Assembly: GCF_014203395.1 (NCBI RefSeq)
Contig: NZ_JACHIW010000002.1
Span: 1,178,001-1,242,000 of the forward strand
DNA: 64,000 nt
Origin: Saccharopolyspora phatthalungensis
GTDB taxonomy: Bacteria > Actinomycetota > Actinomycetes > Mycobacteriales > Pseudonocardiaceae
Reading direction: 5' to 3'
In this document: one piece after another, positions 57,082 through 64,000 of the stretch
How the letters are laid out: the number at the start of each line of letters is the position of its first letter
Numbering within the stretch: the stretch's first letter is position 1
The notes under the pieces: model-generated
Database searches by the model: none
What the model was told of the DNA's origin: nothing
What the model saw: the letters and a program-made list of their open reading frames with translations, nothing else
Program-made: the position numbers and the translations under genes

Positions 57082-57828
57082 ATGACTCCGGTACCCGAAA
57101 ATCGCGCACTTCCCGCTGATCCGGCCCGGGCGAACGACTATGACAGCTTCGCCGAGGCGTACACGGCCGAGAACGAGACCAGCATCTACAACGCCTACTA
57201 CGAGCGGCCAGCGATGCTGGAGCTCGCCGGGGACGTGGCCGGCAGGCGGATTCTCGACGCCGGCTGCGGCTCGGGCCCGCTGTTCGCGGCGCTGCGCGAT
57301 CGGGGGGCCCTCGTGACGGGCATCGACGCGAGCGCCGGGATGCTGGAGCTGGCTCGACGGCGGCTCGGTACCGCGGACCTGCGGGTCGCCGACCTGGCCA
57401 GCCCGCTGCCGTTCCCTGATGGCGTGTTCGACGACGTCATCGCGTCCCTGGTGCTGCACTACCTGGAGGACTGGGGGCCGACGCTGGCCGAGCTGCGGCG
57501 CGTGCTGACTCCCGGCGGTCGACTGCTCGTCTCGGTCGACCATCCCTTTGTCGCCTACGGCGTTCACCGCCTGGCAGGGCGCAGTCCCAACTACTTCGAG
57601 ACCTACAACTGGACCGTAGAATGGACCATGGGCGGCCAAACCGTGCCGATGAGCTTCTGGCCCCGGCCGCTGCACGCGATGACCGACGCCTTCACCGCCG
57701 CCGGCTTCCGCATCTCCGTCATCAGCGAGCCGCAGCCCGTGCCGGCCGCCCGCGAGCTGTTCCCCGAAGAATACCGAGCCCTCACAACCGGCCTGTGCTT
57801 CCTGTTCTTCGTCCTGCAGGCCGGCTGA
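57082..57828 (+). CDS. Class I SAM-dependent methyltransferase
   Basis: A 248-aa protein. Motif I is RILDAGCGSGPLF (about 56-68), followed by ALVTGIDASAGMLELARRRL, the acidic motif II and FDDVIASLVLHYLEDWGPTL. Substrate unknown; the C-terminal half (YNWTVEWTMGGQTVPMSFWP) is of the ubiquinone/small-molecule group. It could tailor the polyketide product nearby, but its transcription seems separate from that cluster. The start at 57082 is preferred to ATG 57073 three codons earlier; the choice is uncertain. Confidence 0.85.
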   Translation: MTPVPENRALPADPARANDYDSFAEAYTAENETSIYNAYYERPAMLELAGDVAGRRILDAGCGSGPLFAALRDRGALVTGIDASAGMLELARRRLGTADLRVADLASPLPFPDGVFDDVIASLVLHYLEDWGPTLAELRRVLTPGGRLLVSVDHPFVAYGVHRLAGRSPNYFETYNWTVEWTMGGQTVPMSFWPRPLHAMTDAFTAAGFRISVISEPQPVPAARELFPEEYRALTTGLCFLFFVLQAG

Positions 57829-58138
57829 CCGCCGGGGCCTCGCAACATTGCTGGTGGAACAGCCAGTCGACCATGAGCGCCTCGGCCTGCTTCGCTACAC
57901 TTGCTGGCCGACCCCGCCAAGCACCCGTTCATGGGTTCCTTGTCGTCGTTGATCGGGCCCTGCGCTCACCACGGAGGATCCTAAACTGGGTCGTCTTCGG
58001 CGCAGGACCGCGCTTACCCATGCCGTTCGCCTCCCCACTGCTGGGAAATGGGTGAACCACCAATAGTGCAGTCAGGTTTGATCTATGCCGAATCGGTTGT
58101 GGCCCGGAACAACGTGTGTGAGGCTTAGCAGCTGATCA
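57829..58138. other. Intergenic, no gene seen
   Basis: Between the methyltransferase and the WXG100-like gene. No supported ORF, hairpin or repeat stands out; it presumably carries the promoter of the toxin module. Confidence 0.5.
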
Positions 58139-58475
58139 ATGGCGCCGAGGTCGCGAAGAACTGCGGAGTTGGACGAGGTGGATCAGATTGCGGTGGATTT
58201 CCGCGCTCTGGAAGAAGGAGAGAACGGTCTGCGCAGGTTGGTCGACGAGATCGACGTCAATCTGACCGAGTTCGAAGGCCATGTCGCGCAACTGCTGGAC
58301 AGCTGGAGTGGGCAGGCCGCCAATGCCTACCGGGCCGCGCAGGACGAGTGGGACGCCGCAGTGGCGGGGATGCATGAGAACGTGCGCGCGAGATGCACCT
58401 GCTGCTGGTGACGGCGCACGGCAACCAGGAATTAGCGGTACGCGCCAACTCGAAGATCTGGGGTTCTGAGCGATG
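58139..58475 (+). pseudogene. WXG100/ESX-like small protein with a frameshift
   Basis: From ATG 58139 the frame encodes a helical hairpin with the WxG turn (LLDSWSGQAANAYRAAQDEW) but runs into a stop at 58411 after MHENVRARCTCCW. Reading on in the -1 frame from about 58390 gives EMHLLLVTAHGNQELAVRAN and SKIWGSE, the expected second half, ending in an overlap with the next ATG at 58473. A one-base loss in the GCGCGCG run near 58384-58390 explains this. Full length would be about 112 aa, normal for the family. Confidence 0.65.
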
Positions 58476-59178
58476 ATCGCACCTGCGCCCGCCTTGCCAC
58501 CGCCGCCAGAGCCGGGCCCCGCGACTCCGGTGGATGTCCGCCCGGAGGACTATTACGTGGTCGCCCAGGACTTCGTCGATGGCCAGAACCGCGTCATGGC
58601 CGTCTACCGAACGCTCACGGCCGAACTCGGCGGCCACGCCGGTGCGGCCGGAAACGACAAACCGGCGCAGACGTTCGCCGAGTCCTACACCCCAGCGGTG
58701 CGCAGCGTGATCGACGGCATGGTCCGACTCCACCGCCTGCTCGGTGGCATCGCACGCGGCCTGGCCGAGTCCGCGGAAAACCACCGCCGCGCCGACGCCG
58801 ACGCCGCCGGCCACGATCCCGGCGGAGGGTTTTCACCGTTGTGGCCCGACACCTGCCCGGCGGCCAGCGAGCCGCCCGAGATCCTGGGTGACGGTGACAC
58901 GAACGAGCTGGCCCTGATCTCGGACTGGGTGAACCCGTACTACCCCAACGGCCATGTCGACAAGATGCACAGTGTCGCTGCGGTGTTCGCCCGCGCCAAA
59001 GACTCGCTCGTCGAGATCGGTGACGATCTGCACTGGCCAGCCAGCGATTTTGTACTTTGACAGGCGGACCTGCCAGGCGGTCGTCCAGAAGCCGACTGGG
59101 GAGTTCTGGTCAGGCTGGCGGCTTAGCCCCAAGCAACTGGAACACGTCATCACCACCGGTAAGCTCGGTGGTGGGTGA
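58473..59178 (+). pseudogene. ESX-linked secreted toxin-like protein, frameshifted near its C-terminus
   Basis: The first frame (58473-59060) gives 195 aa: Pro-rich start, helical middle (DFVDGQNRVMAVYRTLTAEL, FAESYTPAVRSVIDGMVRLH), then a domain ending ...DLHWPASDFVL. Removing one T from the T4 run at 59048-59051 continues it as LYFDRRTCQAVVQKPTGEFW and SGWRLSPKQLEHVITTGKLG to a stop at 59178. The continuation is coherent, so the module was about 235 aa with a C-terminal toxin part. The activity type is not recognised. Partner WXG100 gene upstream and immunity gene downstream. Confidence 0.6.
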
Positions 59179-59204
59179 TGACAAGACGAAAGGGAAAGGC
59201 CACC

Positions 59205-59492
59205 ATGCCGGACCTCCAGTTCCTCATCGTCCTCATCCGCGACTTTGTGGAGCACCGGATCAGCGCAGATGAGTTCGAGTCGAGGTACCTGACGGCCTTC
59301 AAAGCGGGGACCGGCGACGTCGCCGACGATGACATTTTCGAGACCCTGGACGGCCTGTTCGCCGATGTCGACGCCTACGTAGCCGACCCGACACTGCGCA
59401 CCGACCCGGAAGACCTCGATGAAGAGCAGTTGCGTGCTTGTGCGGCAAGAGTGCTGGAGAAGCTCGTTCCACCGGGCAATGCCGGGCTGTAG
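59205..59492 (+). CDS. Colicin-immunity-domain-like protein
   Basis: A 95-aa acidic helical protein: MPDLQFLIVLIRDFVEHRIS, then DEFESRYLTAFKAGTGDVAD and DIFETLDGLFADVDAYVADP. Size, acidity and pattern match the ColD/klebicin immunity family, which binds and blocks a cognate nuclease-type toxin. It follows the toxin frame by 26 bases, with AAAGG before the ATG; an overlapping upstream ATG at 59178 is possible. Unlike its two neighbours it is intact. Confidence 0.75.
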   Translation: MPDLQFLIVLIRDFVEHRISADEFESRYLTAFKAGTGDVADDDIFETLDGLFADVDAYVADPTLRTDPEDLDEEQLRACAARVLEKLVPPGNAGL

Positions 59493-59689
59493 GGCGAGCA
59501 ACCGGCCGGTTTCGCGTCTACCTGCCCGGGCAGCGGCCTCGGCCGGGGCTTGCGGCGCGGCGGGAGAACATGCGGCGGACTCCGGCGGCAGGGCGGGCGA
59601 TGCAGTTGCGGCGCATCAGGTCCCGTCGCCCTCGTCGTTGGTGGGCATGGGGTTGTTGACAGGGTGCAGGCGACGGCGTAGCCGGCGAT

Positions 59690-59712
59690 GCCCCGCACCC
59701 CCGGTGCGGGGC
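59690..59712. terminator. GCCCCGCACC hairpin in the gap between convergent genes
   Basis: GCCCCGCACC (59690-59699) and GGTGCGGGGC (59703-59712) form a perfect 10-bp stem with a CCC loop. It lies in the 360-bp gap (59493-59852) between the rightward immunity gene and the leftward AsnB gene, so it may terminate both. Nothing else in the gap is supported. Confidence 0.6.
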
Positions 59713-59852
59713 TTCGCCATATCAGCAGCCCTGTTCCCATCAGCCGCATCAACGGTTGCTGTCCGTACAGACGGATCGGGGCGCGTGACGGGGCACTGCT
59801 TCTTAGCCCGTCTCGTCGAAAACCCCGGCCAGGACGAGACGAATACCGGCGG

Positions 59853-61670
59853 TCAGAAGGTGAATACCGGGCGGTGGATGTCCACCCAGTGGTGGATGTC
59901 GAGCACCCGCTCCATGCCTTGTCGCACCGGTCCCGTTACGGCTGCGGCGTCCAACGCCACGGCCCTACGCGCCCATTCGGCGTCCACTAGCGCGAACGCG
60001 CCGGAATCCCCCGCGAGCACGTCCGCGACCTGCCGCTGCAACGCCGTCACATAGCTGGTGTCCTGCACGGTGGGGTACGGGCTCTTCACCCGGTTCACCA
60101 CGGAATCCGGCAGCAGATGCCGGGTCGCCGCCCGTAGCAGGCTTTTCTCGCGGCCGTCGAAGTTCTTCATCGACCACGGGGTGTTGTAGACGTATTCGAC
60201 GAGCCGGTGATCGCAGAACGGCACCCGCACCTCCAGCCCTGTCGCCATGGACATGCGGTCTTTGCGGTCCAGCAACGCGCGCACCAGGCGAGTCAGGTGC
60301 AGATGGCAAATCACCCGCATGCGCCGCTCCAACCCGTCTTCGCCGTCGAGGTGGTCGACCGCCGAGATGGCCGCCGAGTACTGGTCGGCGACGTAGCCTT
60401 CGATGTCGAGTCGATCGCGCAGGTCTTTGCGCAGTACCGCGGTGCGGTCGGTGTTGATGGCGTGAGAGAAAGCCAGCCAGGGGAACGTATCCGCCGAAAC
60501 AGCGGCGTCGTGGTGGAACCACGGGTAGCCGCCGAACACTTCGTCGGCGGACTCGCCGGACAGCGCGACCGTCGATTCGGCGCGGATCGCGCGGAACAGC
60601 AGATAAAGCGAGGTGTTGATGTCGCCGAGCCCAAGGGGGATGTCCCAGGCCCCCACCACGGCACGGCGCAGCGACGGATCGGTGAGCTGGCGGGCATCGA
60701 GCACGACGGCTCGGTGGTCCGAGCCGACCCACGCGGCGACCTCTCGGACGAACCCGGCGTCGGCCGTGGCCCGCAGCTCGTCGGGACGGAATTCCTGTTC
60801 CTGGCCGGAGAAATCGACCGAGAACGTGCGCGGCCGCGGCAGGACCTCGGCGGCCAGCCCGGTCAGAGCGCTCGAATCCAGACCCCCGGACAACAGCACG
60901 CCCTGCGGTACGTGGGCGACCAGCTGCCGTCGCACGGTATCGGTGAGCAACTCGCGCACCGTCGCCACGGTGGTGTCCAGGTCGTCGGTGTGCTCGATGG
61001 TCTCCAGTCGCCAGTACGTCCACGTCCGCGATCCCGTGGCCGACACCATCAGCACCGTGCCCGGTTCGACCTCGCGCATGTCTTCCCATAACGCCCAGCC
61101 GGGGGCCTTGGTCTGCCCCAACAGCTCGTGCAGGCAGTCCAGGCCGACCTCCCGGCGCGCGAGCGGGTTGGCCAGGATCGCTTTGGGCTCCGAGCCGAAC
61201 AGCACGCCGTCGCGGGTCAGCTGGTAGTACAGGGGCTTGACGCCCAGCCGGTCGCGCACCAGCAGGAGCCGCTGCGAGCGGTCGTCCCACACGGCGAACG
61301 CGAAAATGCCGTTGAGCCGCTCCGCGACCGCCTCGCCCCACTCCAGGTAGCCGGCGAGCACGACCTCGGTGTCGCTGCCGGTGCGAAACCGGTGCCCCCG
61401 GCCGCTCAACTCCGTCCGGAGCTCGGTGAAGTTGTAGACCTCGCCGCTGTAGACCAGCGTCACCTGGCCGTCGGCCGAGTCCATCGGCTGCGTACCGCCT
61501 GGCAGGTCGATCACGGCGAGTCTGCGGTGCCCCAGCGCGGCCCGAGGCCGCACCCGGGTGCCGGCGGCGTCGGGGCCGCGGTCGGACAGGGTCGCGGTCA
61601 TCTCGTCGAGAATGTCGCGCCGCTGGGTGAGGTCCGAGTCGTAGGAGACCCAGCCGGTGATGCCGCACAT
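59853..61670 (-). CDS. asnB: Asparagine synthetase, glutamine-hydrolysing (AsnB type)
   Basis: A 605-aa two-domain enzyme. The N-terminal glutaminase starts with the nucleophile Cys2 (MCGITGWV) and has SDRGPDAAG and the SGEVYNFTEL loop; the synthetase domain has the PPi loop LLSGGLDSSALTGLAAE (about 258-274). It makes an amide from an activated carboxyl and glutamine. Beside a P450 and a peptide-type ABC transporter it could be a natural-product amide synthetase instead of a housekeeping enzyme. GAGG precedes the ATG at 61670. Confidence 0.9.
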   Translation of the reverse strand: MCGITGWVSYDSDLTQRRDILDEMTATLSDRGPDAAGTRVRPRAALGHRRLAVIDLPGGTQPMDSADGQVTLVYSGEVYNFTELRTELSGRGHRFRTGSDTEVVLAGYLEWGEAVAERLNGIFAFAVWDDRSQRLLLVRDRLGVKPLYYQLTRDGVLFGSEPKAILANPLARREVGLDCLHELLGQTKAPGWALWEDMREVEPGTVLMVSATGSRTWTYWRLETIEHTDDLDTTVATVRELLTDTVRRQLVAHVPQGVLLSGGLDSSALTGLAAEVLPRPRTFSVDFSGQEQEFRPDELRATADAGFVREVAAWVGSDHRAVVLDARQLTDPSLRRAVVGAWDIPLGLGDINTSLYLLFRAIRAESTVALSGESADEVFGGYPWFHHDAAVSADTFPWLAFSHAINTDRTAVLRKDLRDRLDIEGYVADQYSAAISAVDHLDGEDGLERRMRVICHLHLTRLVRALLDRKDRMSMATGLEVRVPFCDHRLVEYVYNTPWSMKNFDGREKSLLRAATRHLLPDSVVNRVKSPYPTVQDTSYVTALQRQVADVLAGDSGAFALVDAEWARRAVALDAAAVTGPVRQGMERVLDIHHWVDIHRPVFTF

Positions 61671-61689
61671 GATGTTCGACCTCGATTCT

Positions 61690-62925
61690 TCAGTCGTGTT
61701 CGGGCGTCGGCGCTCGGTGCCACAGGCGGACCGGCAGCGTCTCCAACCCGTGCATCTGGGTGCTGCTACGCCAGCGCAGCGATGCCGGGTCGGTGGCGAG
61801 TTCGATGCGGGAGAACCGTTCGAGCAACCGCCCGATCGCGATCTCCCCCTCCAGCCGGCCGAGCGGGGCACCGACGCAGTAGTGGATGCCGTGTCCAAAA
61901 CCCAGGTGTGCGCCGGTCGGGCGGGTGATGTCGAGGCGGTCCGGGTCCGGGAACCGGCGCGCGTCCCGGTTGCCCGCGAGCAACGACACCAAGACCAGCT
62001 CCCCGGCGGGGATTTCGATGTCGCCGATGCGCACGGCCTGGCGGGTGTAGCGCGGGGAGGCCATGTTGTTGGGCGTCTCGAACCGCAGGAACTCTTCTAC
62101 CGCGTTCGGCAGCAGCCCTGGGTCGGCGCGCAGTGCGGCCAGCTGGTCCGGGGCGCGCAGCAGGCTGAGCACTCCGTTGCCGATGAGGTTGACCGTGGTC
62201 TCGTAGCCGCCGATGAGCAGGACGAACGTCATCGCGATCAACTCGGGCACCGCCAGCTGGTCGCCGTTGTCCGACGCGTGCACCAGTGCCGACAGCAGGT
62301 CCTCGGCCGGGTTCGCCCGCTTGCTCTCGACGAGTTCGGCCAGATATCCGGCCATCGCGGCCGATGCCGCGCCGACCTCCTCCGCCGCGGCGGTGGAGAC
62401 CATTTCGCCCGACCAGCCCGCGAACCGCTCCCGATCCTCGGCGGGGATGCCCATCAACTCGCAGATGACCCGGATCGGCAGCGGCAATGCGAACTCGGCG
62501 AGCAGGTCGACGGACTCCCCCACCGGCATCGCATCGAGCAACTCGGTGGTGATCTCCTCGATGCGCGGGCGCAGTCGGGCGATAGTGCGGCTGGTGAACG
62601 CCTTGTTCACGAGTTTGCGCAGCCGCGTGTGGTCCGGCGGATCGACGTTGAGCAGGTGCGCGGCCAGCGAGCGGGAGAACTCGATCTTCTTGCCCTCGGC
62701 CAGCGCGCGGGCGTGCTCCAACCGGTCGTAGACGCCGTCGCTGGACAACCGCGGGTCTGTCAGCAGCGCCCGCGCGTCGGCGTGGCCGGTGACCAGCCAC
62801 ACGCGCACGCCATCGGGCATCAGCACCGGCCGGGCGGGCCCCTCCGCGCGCAGCCGGGCCGCTAGCTCGTGCGGGTTCTGCAGGTACTCCTCGTCCAGTC
62901 GCGGCGTGGAAGTCAGATCGGACAC
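61690..62925 (-). CDS. Cytochrome P450
   Basis: A 411-aa bacterial P450 without a membrane anchor. Heme loop FGHGIHYCVGAPLGRLE (Cys about 348), I-helix LIGGYETTVNLI (about 238-249) with the acid-alcohol pair Glu-Thr, and the K-helix ExxR in EEFLRFETPN. It hydroxylates or otherwise oxidises a small molecule and needs external ferredoxin partners, not seen here. The start is GTG at 62925 behind GGAGG, overlapping the ABC gene stop by 13 bases; AsnB follows 20 bases after it, so the three form an operon. Confidence 0.9.
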   Translation of the reverse strand: MSDLTSTPRLDEEYLQNPHELAARLRAEGPARPVLMPDGVRVWLVTGHADARALLTDPRLSSDGVYDRLEHARALAEGKKIEFSRSLAAHLLNVDPPDHTRLRKLVNKAFTSRTIARLRPRIEEITTELLDAMPVGESVDLLAEFALPLPIRVICELMGIPAEDRERFAGWSGEMVSTAAAEEVGAASAAMAGYLAELVESKRANPAEDLLSALVHASDNGDQLAVPELIAMTFVLLIGGYETTVNLIGNGVLSLLRAPDQLAALRADPGLLPNAVEEFLRFETPNNMASPRYTRQAVRIGDIEIPAGELVLVSLLAGNRDARRFPDPDRLDITRPTGAHLGFGHGIHYCVGAPLGRLEGEIAIGRLLERFSRIELATDPASLRWRSSTQMHGLETLPVRLWHRAPTPEHD

Positions 62926-64000
62926 GAGTCCTCCGTGATCGGCCGGTCGCGCGTCAGCAGCACCGGCAGTTGGTCGGGATGGGCGAGCAATTCGCTGGTG
63001 GGGCCCTGCGCGGCGACGCGGCCGGCGGCGAGCACGAGCACCCGGTCGGAGATCGCGGCGGCGGCCGGGTCGTGGGTGATGAACACGACCGCGAGCCCGT
63101 GTTGTGCCCGCAGGTCACCGAGCAATCCGAGCACGCCCGACTGGGTCACCGGGTCGAGCGCCGAGGTGATCTCGTCGCACAGCAGAACAGTCGGCTGCGC
63201 CGCGAGCGCGCGGGCCAGGGCGACGCGCTGCCGCTGCCCGCCAGACAGCTCGCCAGGCAGCCGCTCCGCCAGCGCCGCGGGCAGGCCCACGGCGTCCAGC
63301 AGCCGCCGCACCTCGGCGGCGCAAGCATTGCGGGACAGGCGGCGCAGAGTGCGCAACGGCCGGATCAGCGCCGTTCGGACGTCTTGCCGGGGGTGCAGCG
63401 ATTCGGCGGGGTTCTGCGGCACCAATTGCATCCCGGCCAACTGCGCCCGGGTCCGCCCGCGCACGCTGGCGGCGAGCCGATCACCGGCCAGTTCCACCGT
63501 TCCCGAGGCGGTCCGCTGAAGCCCGGCCAGGCACCGGGCCAGCGTCGATTTCCCTGCCCCGGACATGCCCAGCACGGCCACGCACTCACCGGTCCGCACC
63601 GCGAGATCCACGCCGCGCAGCACGGTGCTCGTGCCGTGTCGCGCGGTGATTCCGTTGCCCGTCAACACCGGCTCTGCGCTCGACGTTGCTGGTGGCGGCG
63701 GAATCTCGGCCGCCACCAACCGACGCGCCGCGGGCGAGTCGGGCACCAGCCGCCCCGAATCGAGCACCATCACCCGATCCACCGCGTTCCGCACGGTGTC
63801 CAGATCGTGGCTGATCCACAACATCGCGACGCCGCTGGCGCGCAGGCGGCGCAACTCGGCGAGTACCTCGGCTCGGGCGACGACGTCCAGCGCGGTGGTC
63901 GGTTCGTCCAGGAGCAACAACCGGGGTTCGCGGGCCAGCGCGATGGCGAGCGCCACTCGCTGCTGCTGTCCGCCGGAGAGCTGGTGCGGGTAGCGATGGG
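62913..64000 (-). CDS. Two-domain ABC ATPase, oligopeptide/nickel type (partial)
   Basis: The frame is open to the right edge. What is visible is the end of a first ABC domain (HQLSGGQQQRVALAIALARE, LLLLDEPTTALDV, WISHDLDTV) and a full second domain: Walker A GMSGAGKST, signature LSGGQRQRV, Walker B LLCDEITSALD and VVFITHDPAAAA. Tandem ABC domains in one chain resemble GsiA/DppDF fusions that energise di- or oligopeptide import. It is the most upstream visible gene of the operon with the P450 and AsnB. Confidence 0.88.
   Translation of the reverse strand, partial: HRYPHQLSGGQQQRVALAIALAREPRLLLLDEPTTALDVVARAEVLAELRRLRASGVAMLWISHDLDTVRNAVDRVMVLDSGRLVPDSPAARRLVAAEIPPPPATSSAEPVLTGNGITARHGTSTVLRGVDLAVRTGECVAVLGMSGAGKSTLARCLAGLQRTASGTVELAGDRLAASVRGRTRAQLAGMQLVPQNPAESLHPRQDVRTALIRPLRTLRRLSRNACAAEVRRLLDAVGLPAALAERLPGELSGGQRQRVALARALAAQPTVLLCDEITSALDPVTQSGVLGLLGDLRAQHGLAVVFITHDPAAAAISDRVLVLAAGRVAAQGPTSELLAHPDQLPVLLTRDRPITEDSCPI

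Noticed and set aside
1..64000. CRISPR arrays, tRNA and rRNA genes, riboswitches
   Set aside because: No regularly spaced direct repeats with unique spacers and no cloverleaf or rRNA-like segment was noticed; repeats present are the four-unit minisatellite and duplicated leaders.

Overview
The window is high-GC actinomycete chromosome. Evidence: strong third-position G/C bias, frequent GTG and TTG starts behind GGAGG-type ribosome sites, DUF222/HNH and WXG100-type genes, XRE-TPR regulators, and a bacterial iterative type I PKS. A Pseudonocardiaceae-like host (Saccharopolyspora/Amycolatopsis type) fits best, but this is inferred from gene content, not from a marker gene. No tRNA, rRNA, CRISPR array or intact insertion sequence was seen.

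Layout. 1-5 kb: the N-terminal piece of a WXG100-like polymorphic toxin, a beta-propeller lipoprotein, and a compact signalling operon (LuxR-type regulator with a degenerate receiver, 57-aa protein, SGDEF diguanylate cyclase, 27-aa ORF, 65-aa protein). 5-10.4 kb: a STAND-type LuxR ATPase followed by a single-span receptor that joins a cytosolic NTPase-like domain to an extracellular periplasmic-binding-protein domain. 10.3-14.7 kb: a PaoABC/YagTSR-like molybdenum aldehyde oxidoreductase divergent from a TetR gene, with two matching palindromes between them. 14.8-28.1 kb: one long minus-strand operon whose genes overlap or nearly touch: substrate-binding protein, ABC ATPase, two permeases, HyuA, HyuB, LLM flavin/F420 oxidoreductase, an M20 amidohydrolase joined in frame to a ThDP enzyme, and a GntR regulator. 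A second GntR gene lies upstream. The set reads as uptake, ring opening, deacylation and 2-oxoacid processing of a cyclic amide or imide.

28.5-43.9 kb holds small NIPSNAP and YCII proteins and an acyl-CoA catabolic operon (acyl-CoA ligase, SMP-30 lactonase-like, CMD-like, MHS transporter, Zn-alcohol dehydrogenase) divergent from an AMACR-like CoA-transferase-family gene and followed by a TetR gene. This block is interrupted at 29.6-35.7 kb by a decayed accessory patch: three paralogous XRE-TPR regulators, two with nearly identical structured leaders, three similar downstream dyads, a 54-aa Cys/His protein, and remnants of a transposase, another XRE gene, a phosphotransferase and an unidentified gene.

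44.1-54.8 kb is a biosynthetic cluster: LuxR regulator, metal-dependent amidohydrolase, stand-alone aryl carrier protein, aryl-AMP ligase, CerJ/ChlB3-like KSIII acyltransferase, and a 6-methylsalicylic-acid-synthase-type iterative PKS (KS-AT-DH/TH-KR-ACP). The PKS/KSIII gap carries a set of related palindromes; an iron-box-like dyad precedes the LuxR gene. 54.8-59.8 kb holds a minisatellite, a nested inverted repeat, a DUF222-HNH gene with an SOS-box-like site, a methyltransferase, and a WXG100-toxin-immunity module with two frameshifts. 59.85-64 kb holds AsnB-type asparagine synthetase, a P450 and a two-domain oligopeptide-type ABC ATPase cut by the window edge, possibly the border of a second cluster.
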